A stretch of 64,000 nt of DNA. Source: Acanthosepion lycidas (Eukaryota; Mollusca; Cephalopoda; Sepiida; Sepiidae). The stretch covers positions 85,863,686 to 85,927,685 of the forward strand of contig OZ010572.1 in assembly GCA_963932145.1 (NCBI GenBank), read 5' to 3'. The notes below the pieces were generated by a model. That model did not search any database. It was not told where the DNA came from and saw nothing but the letters and a program-made list of their open reading frames with translations. Shown here in pieces: positions 1 through 10,954 of the stretch; positions within the stretch are counted from its first letter, which is position 1, and every line of letters starts with the position of its first letter. Made by a program: the position numbers and the translations under genes.

Positions 1-830
1 GGAAATTCCATCAGAAATTGTCCTAACTTCATTTCGCGCGAAAATTAGATGAAATATGGCCCAAGCTTCTTGTACGTTTCTTCCGAAATGAATTTAACTA
101 TGGATACAAAGTAAACGAGAAACTGTTCAATCACCTAGACGATATAAAACATGCGTGATATCAAACACTTTGCCAAAGACGACAATGAGTTGAAGGTTAT
201 CGTCACTATTGTAAAATGTCTCAGTGACGACATAGGTATGGATTTCGGATTAGATAATTGTGCAAAATAACATTCAGGAAAGGGAGAATTACAGAAACAC
301 ACTCAATAGAAGTAACGTTTATGACAAAGATTAGGTAACTGCAAAAGAAGAAGCCTATCAGTACCTAGCAATTAGCGAAAGAGATTGAATACAGCATACC
401 CAAATTATGGCGAGATTAAGAAAAGAACAGTACAGTATGGTATGGTATTGAATAACAAGTTGAAAAAAAAATATCAGCCATAAACACATTGCCTGTAACT
501 GTAATACAATTACATCCTTAATTGGACCATAACTGACATTATGTGAATGCCAATCCCAGCAGACTATAATATATATTTGAAGATCTTCAAAAAATATAAA
601 AATATAAGGACCTTGAAATCGAAATCTCATAAGTGCGGCACATGAGGACATCAATAACTCCAGTTGTAGCTGGAGCCCTCAAATTGATTGGAAAAGATTC
701 CAGTAGACTCATTCTAGGAATTCCTGGTAGCCTATGTCTTAAAGAAATGCAAAACTGTTCTCACAAGTGCAGTCCACACCTTACGAAGGTTTTTATCAGA
801 TCAATGATCAATGATTAAAAATGGTTTCAA
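1..830 (+). pseudogene. Decayed LINE reverse transcriptase, palm to C-terminus (5' part outside window)
   Basis: Broken coding remnant of a non-LTR retrotransposon. From about 149 the + strand reads as the RT stretch after the catalytic YxDD box (IKHFAKDDNELKVIV, then SDDIGMDFGLDNCAK). The box itself is degraded to M-R-D. After a stop, pieces such as EEAYQYLAISERD (about 350) and KYKDLEIEIS (about 585) follow. The best part is 633-818, where TSITPVVAGALKLIGKDSSR and IPGSLCLKEMQN are recognisable. This Trp/Val-rich C-terminal block (the 'PVVVGALG' segment) is common at the end of animal LINE RTs. A second, inverted copy lies at 19768-20200, which supports a dispersed family. Several stops and frameshifts rule out function. 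The exact clade is not determined. Confidence 0.7.
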
Positions 831-2480
831 GCGAATGCGCCATCTATTTCTTAAAGTAGACAACACTTCACAAGATCTTATAGAACGGCTCTACAAAATC
901 ACAAAGAAATTTATAAAAAACAAGAACCACATCACTTGAAGACTTCCAACAGAAGCAACAACTAAAATGGGAAGGACGTGTAACGAGAAAGGAATATAAT
1001 GATTTAATCAATATGTTTACTTTTCACACTACTTTAAACAAAAGGTTAGGCTCCCATCAAGTATAGAAAGCGCAGTAACAATAGATTTAAGAAGTTTTAA
1101 TATATATTTAACCGTGCTTGACGCTAGCCATTTGGTTAATGAACACCAAATGTTTCCTAATCAAATTATTACCGTTAGTCTCTAGGGAAAACCATCATTT
1201 CATTTTAGCCAATGAATGCCGATTGTGTCCCATGTGACATTATTGTGACACTGGCAGTATGATGAGGATTAAAAAGGTTCATGTGAAAACCCCGTATAGG
1301 ATTTGGAGATTTGGAACGGTTAAAATCGTTAAAGTGAAAATATGAATTGGAGCAAGGAAAAAAGAGTTTTTTTTCTTTTCCTATCACCAGAAACGCCGAA
1401 TGGAATGTCGAGTCCAAAATATGAGAAATGTAAAATATAAACTGAAAGGCAAATGGAATTGTGATGATTCGAAAAGCTGATATTGTAAAATATGATCTGA
1501 GGAATTAAGAATGCAAAACGTCATTCTTAGGCCAAAAAACAAATTGAATTGTTAATGTAAACAAGCTGAAATATGGTTTTGTAAACTTGCAAGGTGGGCA
1601 AAGATTTTTAATCAGTCATATTGAAAGAAAATAATTTTTAAAGACAAAAGTTTTTTTATCGGGAAAATTATTGTTTCGAATAAGTGGCCAGCCGCGGGCC
1701 GATTGTCGCCAGAACATAGAAAAGAGTGATAAACAAAGTTTGGTGTCGAAGAATGTACTGTTTTGAATAATTGACCTTTTTGTTTAAAGGTTAGTCTCGG
1801 TTTTCTAAAATTAGAGAGATAAAATTGATATGAACATTGTTGAATCCTGCGGTGCGGTGGGAGTCGGGCGAAATATATATGAAAAAAGAGCATTTAAGCA
1901 GTTGGAGCGAGAAACGGCGAGACGCAGACGAGAAGAGACATCTGTTTAAATTCCTAGACAAGAGGAAATTTGGGATATTGTTCTGAAAAATGTAGAGTGA
2001 GGCCCAATGACAGAGACAGAGGAACTCGTGAACACATCAGACGATATGTAATGACTGAAAAAACAAACATAATGATATTTGTCCAAATGACGACCCGAAA
2101 AATAACAATCAGGAACATCAAAAACAAGAAGGCGCTGGACATTATTTATGAAACTCAAACAATGATCAAAATATTTAATATTTAATAAGGGTGAACCTTT
2201 GTCTCGATAAACTGTAGGAAGGTTGTTTAACACGCCAAAGGAAATATAACGTGTGAAACACCAAAGATGATAGCAATAATTTTACAAATATAATCTAGTC
2301 ACAGTCAATGGATGTACTCACAATGAAGATCCATGTTTCAACGTTTACTGGATTACAGTTCACACTAGACCTCATCTATACGATCCATTACTAAAGATGG
2401 ATGGATGATCGGTTTATTCTATTTCTCTTGGAAGTATCTGGATCCTTCTACCATTATTTACCTTTATAAGAGTCAGATTA
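831..2480. other. AT-rich interval with no recognisable gene
   Basis: Open frames here are short, overlap each other on both strands and show no family motif. One small GC-richer patch (about 1680-1945) contains a TATA-like string near 1872 followed by a purine-rich, CpG-bearing leader (gcgagaaacggcgagacg). It resembles the start region of an LTR or promoter but is too weak to call. Confidence 0.4.
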
Positions 2481-2725
2481 AAACAAGAATCGGAATATTG
2501 CTGCCACACCACCGCAGTCCTCACTTTCCAGCCTTCAGTGTTTAAAATCTTTTACGCGATCTATTTTCCAATTTTATCACATCTTTTCCGCAACGTTACA
2601 ATCCGTCTGATGTCCTCTCGATTTTTTTTCCATGGAAGAGCTCCCTTCATTGGTTATGCAAGTTCAGACATTTACTTCAAAGACAAGCTCTACCCGTTCC
2701 ACTGAGTGGAATCACGCTCATTTCC
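2481..2725 (+). pseudogene. Jockey/CR1-like LINE RT fragment leading into the tandem array
   Basis: The + strand can be read with frameshifts as the stretch just before the C-terminal RT motif: a tyrosine/phenylalanine-rich 'LFY..YF' segment, then TEWNHAHFLPIPN around 2700. This matches the order seen in other copies of this family here (27170-27540, 10240-10790), where an H-x-HF-x-x-IP motif precedes the R-R-K-hydrophobic C-terminal block. There is a stop (tag) at the entry into the array. Confidence 0.55.
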
Positions 2726-3312
2726 TGCCTATTCCCAATCTAAGGAGATAGTTGCACCCAGGAAACTTTTCCCCAATAGCTACTTTATGGAACATACTCC
2801 CGCGTGGATGCTTCCCTGAACACTACAATCTTAACTTCTTCATATCATTGCCTATTCCTAATGTAAGGAGAAAGTTGCACTCAGGAAACTTTTCCCCAAT
2901 AGCTACATTATGGAACATACTCCCGCGTAGATGCTTCCCTGAACACTACAATCTTAACTTCTTCGTATCATTGCCTATTCCTAATGTAAAGAGAAAGTTG
3001 CACTCAGGAAACTTTTCCCCAATAGCTACTTTATGGAACATACTCCCGCGTGGATGCTTCCCTGGACACTACAATCTTAACTTTTTCATATCATTTCCTA
3101 TTCCTAATGTAAGGAGAAAGTTGCACTCAGGAAACTTTTCCCCAATAGCTACTTTATGGAACATACTCCCGCGTGGAGGCTTCCCTGAACACTACAATCT
3201 TAACTTTTTCATATCATTGCCTATTCCTAATGTAAGGAGAAAGTTGCACTCAGGAAACTTTTCCCGAAATATCTGTTTTATAAAACATACTCCCGCGTGT
3301 ATGCTTCCCTGA
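2726..3312 (+). repeat. Five-copy 123-bp tandem array of a LINE RT C-terminal segment, in frame
   Basis: Units begin at 2726, 2849, 2972, 3095 and 3218, each exactly 123 bp (41 codons) apart; the last is partial and diverged. The translated unit runs LPIPNVRRKLHSGNFSPIAT, continues with LWNILPRGCFPEHYNLNFF and returns to LPIPN. The RRK-HS-NF-P-LWN-LPRGCFP-HYNL pattern is the C-terminal segment of the jockey/CR1-like RT family seen again at 43614-43796 (RRKFNSDNFFPTTVCWWN). Because the period is a multiple of three, an uninterrupted 186-codon frame runs through units two to five. It has no ATG at the 5' end of the open stretch, and no promoter was seen. Most likely a local tandem duplication inside a dead LINE tail rather than a gene. 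Confidence 0.85.
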
Positions 3313-3956
3313 ACACTCTTAACCTCTTATCGTTATGTATCCTTATATTCATGACAAACCAACTACTCTTTTATTGATATCACATACCTCATTCATCATA
3401 ATTATTTTATTTTTTTATTTCCTGACTAGCTCACGAGCCTTTTATTTGTCTGAGACGATAGGACAAAGTACTTTTTTTTTATTTGCTGTGTGTGCACAGT
3501 GTCTCTGTAAACTTTGTTAGTTTTGTGCGTGTGTGCTTTTCTATATCTGGACTTCAGACATCCGTGTACCACGTACGTTTGTTTGCTCTTACTGCGAAAA
3601 TTAGTACTTAGCAATTGGAGATTATCCAAATTTCTGACACTTCTAGAAAGCCAAACGAAGGCATTATGAAAATGTTCAACGTCTTCGTGTCATTAGGAAT
3701 CAGAAAATTTGGCAAGAATACGTAGAACATCACTGGTCTGTCGGTTTTCTGTAGAGGTTGTCGGTTTTCTATGCAAGCTAAGGTAACTACGTACTTGCCA
3801 CCTGCGCCGACTGATCAAGAACACAGCCTTCTGAATACTGATTTTGCAAAGAAAACCTGACATTCTTATTTATAAACACTGGCGCAACATAGTCATTCAA
3901 TCCTGTATTATTCCATCGCTTATAATTAAGTGTGCGTAATTATGTTAGTTATACTG
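3313..3956. other. Unassigned AT-rich interval
   Basis: Only short open frames on both strands. No repeat family or motif recognised. Confidence 0.4.
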
Positions 3957-4057
3957 TTAGGTTGGTGCAAAAATAATGACGTAATAATGTCGTTTTTTGA
4001 CGTTAAAAATACGTCAAAAAACGACATTATTACGTCATTATTTTTGCACCAACCTAA
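3957..4057. mobile_element. Mariner-derived 101-bp palindromic miniature element (left-left type)
   Basis: Begins TTAGGTTGGTGCAAAAATAA and ends with the exact reverse complement, so the whole element folds into one hairpin. The inner arm (gtcgttttttgacgtt) is the left tip of the mariner at 10955-12104, present on both sides. A direct TA follows at 4058-4059; the left flanking TA is changed. Non-coding; mobility would need transposase in trans. Confidence 0.9.
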
Positions 4058-6555
4058 TATCATACAGAATATTAGTGATATAATATTATGCATTTATATT
4101 TACTAACTAGGGGAAATTAGAATACTGCTCACAAAGTTTCCTGTGGTTTTATAAAAGGCCAACTTAGAAGATATCAGTAGAAATTGAATCACTACATGTC
4201 TACGACACAACCTTGGAACTTGAACTATCTATAGTTTATGAAATCGTCATAGTATCTTCTGGTCTCCGGCGAACTGCCCAGCTACGTTCTTGAACGCACA
4301 AAAACCTTTGGTATGTCATCACAAGCTTAACAACTTCAAAGCTTAAGCGTTATCTTTCCTATATATCTATATATATAAAATTCTCTGATTTCCTTTTGTC
4401 CATCTATGTGACCCCGTCTAAAATAGCAGTACATTGACCAATCGAAATCAAATTTTAGGGAGACGTGCAAACAGGTAAGGGAGTACAAAGTACAATTGAT
4501 TTTACTAGGGGGCGTAGATTAGTACAATAAATCTTCATTCATTTTTGGGGAGAAAATTAAAAGTTTTATTATTTAACATACAAATTACTTCCACTATTTT
4601 AAAAACAATGTAATGCTTAAAGTATCAAATACTTATTTAATAAAAATGCAATATTATATTTTGCATATCTTCTCTTTAAGTTTTTACATATATTTAATTC
4701 TTGTGCAGTATAATGCACAGTCGTAGAACTGCAAATATAAGCACAGTAGGGAGTATTTCAAATGGACAGAAGAAACAATAACTTCAACAATACTAAATAC
4801 TGTGAGGATTTCAACATGCATCAACTAACAATAGTACTCATAAAGTGACTCTCTTACACTTAGCGCTCACACAGCAACCTTCTTCAGTAACTGTTGTAAC
4901 CTAGGGAAGGTTACTGAATAGAATAATCAAACGAAAGTAGGTAATGAACGATAATACTTAGGACAAGAACAGCACATATAAGATTCGCCAGCGGTGCGTA
5001 GAAGTAGTCATCTGCTACAAGTGAGTCAAATAAATCTCCAACTGCAGGATATCTACCAACCGCCCCACGCGGTCAGATGTGGCACAAGGCCGAATTTAAT
5101 GTAGGATATCCGAGCCCGTAGGCTCAGCCAAAAATTCTCCGTAGACCCCGTATAAAACGAAGACAGGTAGCTGTTTCCCGAGACGAGACTCTGCCTTTCG
5201 AGATAGCCTCTTCTGGGTATCCTCGCTGCCCAAAGGCAGAGAGTTTGACCAGTACAGCTGGAGACGAATCTCCAACTACAGGCCAATATACAGTATTTAC
5301 TGCTGTATTTATGTGAATATGTATATACCCATTATCGTCTTTAGGTATGTTGTATCCTTATGTAGAATCGCATCTAGGTTACTTGAAGACTTCTCTTTGC
5401 CTATGAGGAAATTGCACAACATTCGCTTATATATTGGAACATTTATGTTGCATAACATTTCAGCGCTATTTAAATACAGTTGTCATAGCCTGTGAGATTA
5501 CTAGAGATATGTGAGTAAGCAGTAATGAAAACATCAAGCCCATGCAAGATCAAGCTTTCTATGAATTCATTTGCTTCATTATTTCAAACTTCCTATCACA
5601 GGCAGATAATAAAAAATGAGTCAGCAAAGAAACCCCAGAACATTCGGTGGTCGGGGTGGGCTTTAGGGCCAAATTCAATATATTTTAAACTAGATTAATA
5701 TCCGCCCTATTGAGCTACAGTTAAAATACCTCTTGCGGAGTGCGCTTGATTGGGCATTCATCATAATAAGTATGGAGGAGTAGATAGGATTAGCAGCAAT
5801 AAACTACAGAAGAACTCAAAATTAGTCGCTGCATTTTAGGATTGCATTAATATTTTTAAACTTACCTTTTAAATATTGAACGGTAATTATTCTGCCGCCA
5901 CTTAATTTAAAAGCAATTTGATATACGTAGGTCCTTACTTTCTGTAAAAACAATTATTTTTATTTCATGGATGACTTTCACTGGATTTCGCAATTAATTT
6001 CGATTATTCCCAAATTTAATTTCAAAAAAATTCACCACAAAAATCACGTAAAAATTGCCAAAAACAATCGCAGTAATGAAAACTTTTATTCCGGCCTAGA
6101 ATGTTTTTAATTTGCTCACGGAGTCGGCCTGATTCCAAAATCATGATATGTTGAGCTACGGCCTTTAGGAATAAGGTTGAAAAGTATGACACAGTGACAC
6201 ACTGACATTCGCATTTATTATATAGATTGCCATTTTTTTTATCAAATTTTTGGGTGTTTCACAACGTACCTTTTAAATATTTTTCTTACCAAATGTAAAT
6301 GATTAAAATCAGTGTTTTTTTGCAATTTCTTTTTATTATTTAGCATACAAAATACTCCAACAAGTTAAAAAAAAATAGAAGGTAACTATGTATGTAAATA
6401 AATAATAAGCAAACTAAAGTTAATGATTGGGAATAAAGTATTAGCTCTTAAAAAAGATCTCAAAAGGGTCAGGTTCTTCCTCCCTCCATTACCCTTAATC
6501 CACGTATTTACACACACCTCCAAAAAAGAGTAGTGAGAAGTCATTTGAAGATCGC
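4058..6555. other. Long AT-rich interval, no gene recognised
   Basis: Holds short unrelated open frames, including a 77-codon minus frame at 5053-5286 in a GC-richer block (about 5040-5290) that contains the phrase atgtggcacaaggccgaa. That phrase recurs in the tRNA-like array at 31130-31740, so the block is probably repeat-derived. The strings tatctatatatataaaattc (about 4365) and, inverted, ttattatatagat (about 6215) could mark the ends of an old element of about 1.9 kb, but the match is weak. Confidence 0.35.
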
Positions 6556-6605
6556 TTGACGCGTGTAGCTGACAGTCAACATGCAGTGTTTATTTCTATC
6601 CTCCT

Positions 6606-6628
6606 TCTCTCTCTCTCTCTCTCTCTCT

Positions 6629-6681
<53 letters not shown>
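6606..6681. repeat. (CT)n then (TA)n microsatellite
   Basis: About 22 bp of CT repeat followed by about 50 bp of TA repeat. It abuts the foldback element on its right. Confidence 0.97.
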
Positions 6682-6686
<5 letters not shown>

Positions 6687-6926
6687 GAAAAACAGACCAC
6701 TTTATGGTTCCATTATAATAATTTATTTCACGAGAGCCCTTTTAAAATTGATGAGTAGTGTAAGTTTTTGTAATAAATCACAAAAACTTACACTACCCAT
6801 GAATTTTCATTTCATTTTTCGTTTAATTTTTGGAAGTGCTATCTGATGATCCGGAGTCCTTTAAAAGGGCTCTGGTGAAATAAATTATCATAATGGAACA
6901 TTCAAGTGGTCTGTTTTTCTTTAAAA
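6681..6926. mobile_element. Foldback element with nested hairpin
   Basis: The left arm (attaaagaaaaacagaccac, extending to about 6749) is repeated inverted at about 6860-6926, with roughly 65-bp arms near 90% identical by eye. Inside lies a second perfect hairpin, gtagtgtaagtttttgt, with its complement after an 8-nt loop (about 6758-6800). No coding capacity. It looks like a foldback or MITE-type DNA element whose left end meets a (TA)n tract; the superfamily is not identified. Confidence 0.75.
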
Positions 6927-7009
6927 TATTAGCTGTGGATTTACATTGAGCTCTCAGGATTTCATCCTCCTTGGGACTACCCATACGGATTACCAAGTTT
7001 TTCGTAACT

Positions 7010-7010
7010 T

Positions 7011-7075
<65 letters not shown>
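7010..7075. repeat. (AC)n(AT)n microsatellite
   Basis: Short AC run then about 50 bp of AT repeat. The open frame crossing it on the minus strand is a repeat translation. Confidence 0.97.
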
Positions 7076-7078
<3 letters not shown>

Positions 7079-7079
7079 A

Positions 7080-7330
7080 CTGTTGGAAACTACCTGAAAA
7101 GTATACCACAATTTAACCAAAGCTTTGTGAGTGAAAATGGTTAGATGGAACTCTTCAAGAGCCGTCGATGGGCGTGCTGGCACGAAGGTACAAGTCGTCA
7201 TGACCGAGGGCTTGAGTGTATTAGCGTTTTTCAAACTGCTGATCATGAAAGATTATACGCTTTCTCCCTAAAACTGTAACTAAGGTCAGCTTAGTATGGT
7301 TGCAATATAAGATATAGGTAGGTTTTGTGG
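7080..7330 (+). mobile_element. SINE copy, body and tail (family shared with 12330-12760)
   Basis: Positions about 7170-7310 (tacaagtcgtcatgaccgag ... attatacgctttctccctaaaactgtaactaag) align collinearly with 12550-12680 at roughly 75-80% identity, so both are copies of one dispersed repeat. The head seen in the other copy is replaced here by the (AC)n(AT)n microsatellite. Confidence 0.6.
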
Positions 7331-7410
7331 GGTTAAACAGACACAGATAAGTCTGCGCAGGCGTATACAACATGGATTAGCTAGTTGCCCTGTCATTATA
7401 TATAGCCTAC

Positions 7411-7473
<63 letters not shown>
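7411..7473. repeat. (TA)n(TG)n microsatellite
   Basis: Compound dinucleotide tract, with a TG part of about 38 bp. The VCVCVC protein frame across it is an artefact of the repeat. Confidence 0.97.
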
Positions 7474-7474
<1 letters not shown>

Positions 7475-8297
7475 CTGCTATTAAAGGAGGTGCGACTTTT
7501 TTATTTTTGGTATATTTCAGTGGATTTTTCAAATACACGCAGAAACAAATGTTCGAGCAGAAATACAATTTATAGATTAACAGATGAATATCCTGAGGAA
7601 TGGAAGGAGGAGGATAACAGATATGGTAGCAATGACGTGATTACGCCGCTATCGTGAGGGCAGTCAGCGATCTTTCTATGCTATAAACAAATGCCGCTCG
7701 TTTAAGATCGGATGCGAAACATTTTCCAATGTTTGTTTTGTTATTTATCCTGCCGTTTAGTTATTTTATTGTATAGTTTTTTGTCAATTCATTCGTTTTA
7801 GGGAAATAAGTTTGTATGTGTTTTTTTGAGTTTTTTTTTTTTTTTTTTAATGGCGATTCTCACTTATCGAATTCACTGGAGACGCCCGCGGCAGGGGATG
7901 AATTTCTTGAAATCGTCTTTGGAATTTAAATTGTACGCTAAATCGTGCGGATGTTTAGAGGTGTGCATATATCAGTATGCGTATGGAGTACATATATAAT
8001 TTTCTCTGTATACTTGTCTTTTATGTGTATGCCTGTATGTATATCTGTATATGAGCATATTTTATGATATTGTCCTCGTTAATCTTTTATATGTACGTTT
8101 TGCAATGTGCTTCTCTGTGTATTAGCTTGTATTACAGCCAAAAAATAATCGTAAACATACTCTGACCCACTTGTTGAGGTATACATTAATAGATAGATTG
8201 ATACATAGACAGATATGTAGTCACGAATCAACATAGCATGGTCACTGTCAGTAGGTGTGTGGTTAAACAGGGTATGTTTATTTATGTTCATAACATT
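7474..8297. other. Unassigned interval with a 22-base T run
   Basis: No family motif in any frame. A poly-T tract lies at about 7828-7849. Confidence 0.4.
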
Positions 8298-8326
8298 CAC
8301 ACACACACACAAACATACACATACAT

Positions 8327-8394
<68 letters not shown>
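8298..8394. repeat. (CA)n(TA)n compound microsatellite
   Basis: CA-rich run then about 48 bp of TA. It is the immediate left border of the repeat at 8395-8936; the related repeat at 52641 also starts right after a TA/TG tract. Confidence 0.97.
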
Positions 8395-8397
<3 letters not shown>

Positions 8398-8936
8398 AAA
8401 ATATTGTAGAAAATAGGAAAGGAACTGGTTTGGTAAATAATCCAAAGTTTCTTAGTATTTTTGTTATTATTTTTAAAAAATAGTGCTCGATACGAAAGTA
8501 GAGCATAAATATAATTATGTATTTAAAAATATGATTCCAACTCGCTACATAATTAAATCTCCTTAGACGCTCAAGCCAGACTATGCGAAAACTTCCTCCG
8601 TCGTAAATTTAGCCACCCCCACCTTACCCTGACCGGGCATCTATGAAAGTAACTCTATACTGATACAAATTATTAACACCCCACCCCTGCCTATTCTAAA
8701 CAATCCGCCCTTGATGTTACCATGGAAATTTTTGATTTCAATTCTGACTATACTATTAAAACTCGTAAATTTCAGAAATAAGTCATTCCCCAAAAAATTT
8801 CGCTTGAAGATGGAACAGAGCCTACTTTAACTCAAGTTAATTCAAATATTATTTTGAAGTTTTCGGCTGTTGTTTTGAAACATGAGACCTCTTACGTAGC
8901 GAGTTGGAATCATATTTTTAAATAAATAATTATATA
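8395..8936. mobile_element. Terminal-inverted-repeat element, longer sister of the 52.6-kb copy
   Basis: The terminal inverted repeats (about 40 bp) are atttaaaaatatgattccaa ctcgctac near 8521-8548 and its reverse complement at about 8895-8934. The 5' lead (8395-8510: gaaaataggaaaggaactgg ... tagtgctcgatacgaaa) is also shared with 52645-52750, as is the 3' segment gttttcggctgttgttttga aacatgagacc. The 8570-8850 interior is unique to this copy and reads in one + frame as a short decayed peptide (IFDFNSDYTIKTRKF, then a stop, then ISLEDGTEPTLTQVNSNII). A DNA transposon remnant is likeliest; the superfamily is unknown. Confidence 0.65.
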
Positions 8937-9219
8937 TATGTATATATTCAAACGGGTTTGGTTAAACAAATTTAGATATATATCATGTCGATTTGTTTTA
9001 GTTTGTGATCCTTTCAACTTCACAGAGTAATTTCTTGGTATCCCTAGAAAATTGATTAAGAAAAAATACCAACATTTCCTTTTGAAATGGTTTCTATTTA
9101 CCCAAGTACTTTCAAAAGGCTACCAAAAAATTAATCCGTGAACTTGAAAAGATCATAACCAAAATCAAACATAATATGTGTAAATTGAAACCTATTTCAA
9201 TGAAAATATGCTGCCAAAA

Positions 9220-9266
9220 TACACACACACACAGAAACTCACACTCATACACAAAGTCACACAAAC

Positions 9267-9318
<52 letters not shown>

Positions 9319-9368
9319 CCTATGTATATAAGTATACATATATATATATGTGTGTGTGTAATGTATAC

Positions 9369-9434
<66 letters not shown>

Positions 9435-9436
9435 AC

Positions 9437-9484
<48 letters not shown>

Positions 9485-9640
9485 GTATATTTATATACAT
9501 ACGTATTATACATATATATATATATATATATGTAATTTATACATATATATATACATATATATATAAATATTATGTATGCGCTGTTACTTATTGGAAAGCG
9601 CTCAATATCAGTGATAGAGCTATCATATATATATATATGT
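9220..9640. repeat. Complex (CA)n/(TA)n/(TG)n microsatellite cluster
   Basis: About 420 bp of almost pure alternating TA with CA and TG blocks. The long open frames of alternating Tyr and Ile on both strands are caused by the repeat. Confidence 0.97.
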
Positions 9641-9784
9641 AAGGTCAATACAAGCATAAAATTTGTCACGTAACTGACTGGTTTTACCTTCAGGATTCTG
9701 ACTCTAGACTTTCGTAGACAGACCATCCAGCAATCGATTCGTTCACTTGCTAATTCACACACGCACACCAACACATATACATAC

Positions 9785-9787
<3 letters not shown>

Positions 9788-9824
<37 letters not shown>
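9788..9824. repeat. (AT)n microsatellite
   Basis: Pure AT run of about 37 bp, next to the imperfect palindrome that follows. Confidence 0.97.
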
Positions 9825-9827
<3 letters not shown>

Positions 9828-9837
9828 TTAAACAAAA

Positions 9838-9978
9838 GGAGAAACACTTATATTAGCCGTTACGTTTCGCCCTCTGATAGACTGTATAAATGCAAATGAC
9901 GTTATCTGGTCAAATGTCATTTTCCTTGTAAAGTCCATCAGAGGACGCGAAATAAGGTGCTTTTTGCCTTTATTGATG
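9838..9978. repeat. Imperfect palindrome
   Basis: tttcgccctctgatagac (about 9867) is matched inverted by gtccatcagaggacgcgaaa (about 9936), with outer bases also partly paired. A degenerate foldback element is likely. Confidence 0.5.
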
Positions 9979-10239
9979 TTGTCCTTTTACAGATACATTT
10001 TTTATTTATATCTGAATTTTACATGTACCCACAAATATATATTATTTTATTCCTTTCCATTATTTTACTTATATTTTGTATATTTTGCCTATTTACCTAC
10101 CTACATTCTCCAACCACTGAACCAGCATAAATAAACAATCTAGAGATCATGACTGTAAATAACGCTCAGTATTGCACATAGACAAAAGAAAATTTGAAAG
10201 CGTCGGTTACTTCTTTTCCTCTCTTCCTTTAATCATCTA

Positions 10240-10950
10240 GTGGTCTATAGACAGATCCCGCTAAAGAGGTCTGAAGGTCTTACTGAATGAGGTTCTTGTA
10301 TGAATATAAGAAGAGGGGGAAAGAAGTGCAGATAATGAGGATATGTTATAAAGATATCGATTGGCCTTGCACTTGAAACGGTTAAGTTTGTAGTTGTTGT
10401 GCCTATCAAGTGTCTGTTCCACAAAGAAGTGGTTCTTGTAAATAGGCTGTAAGAATATAACTTTCTTCTGGAATTCAAAGGAATGAGGATCAGTCGATTC
10501 AATGTACGTCGCCTGCCGGGTTGTAACTTTGAAGTTCAGGACTAGCGGGAGGCTAGAAATGTGAAAAGGGGCTTGTAGCGTTGAAATCAATTCATCACAC
10601 ACAGGGCCGCGTAGATGCTTTTTATTCGACCCCGTGGAGTTCAGAAATGGTTTATCTAATAAATGTAGTTCGTCAGAACATTTGCCATGGAAACAGCGAT
10701 ATAGTAACGAGAGGTTTGCGACGTTTCTTCAGCGGGAAAAGAGTTGTAAAGTGGAAAATATTTCATTACGCATAAGACAACATTGACGCTTTTTCAATAC
10801 TATCAAAAGGTTGTAAAGTGAGGAATGGGCGAATTTAGATCTGGCGGTAGTACTCCATTTTTGTTCTGACCTGACTCTTGTAATATTATGGAAGAAGTCA
10901 CGTACTTTTGTGAGTGATCGACATTTTTCCCAGTATCTTCAACGATGGAT
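10240..10950 (-). pseudogene. Jockey/CR1-like LINE reverse transcriptase, C-terminal third
   Basis: On the minus strand from about 10900 down to 10245 one can read, with frameshifts, the post-palm part of a LINE RT. NVANLSLLYRCFHGKCSDEL comes first, then TTRQATYIESTDPHSFEF, then RRKLYSYSLFTRTTSLWN, then LNRFKCKANRYLYNISSLS. This is the same order as the fragments at 46700-47130, 27090-27540, 39645-39790 and 41225-41640. No catalytic motif survives. The mariner at 10955 sits directly at its upstream (right) end, so the mariner probably inserted into this LINE copy. Confidence 0.75.
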
Positions 10951-10954
10951 TGTA

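Noticed and set aside
4363-6230. Helitron-like element
   Set aside because: Only weak tatctatatata-type similarity between the two ends; no 3' hairpin plus CTRR end and no Rep/helicase sequence.
9112-9786. Long open frames of alternating Tyr and Ile on both strands
   Set aside because: They translate (TA)n, (CA)n and (TG)n microsatellites; openness on both strands follows from the repeat.
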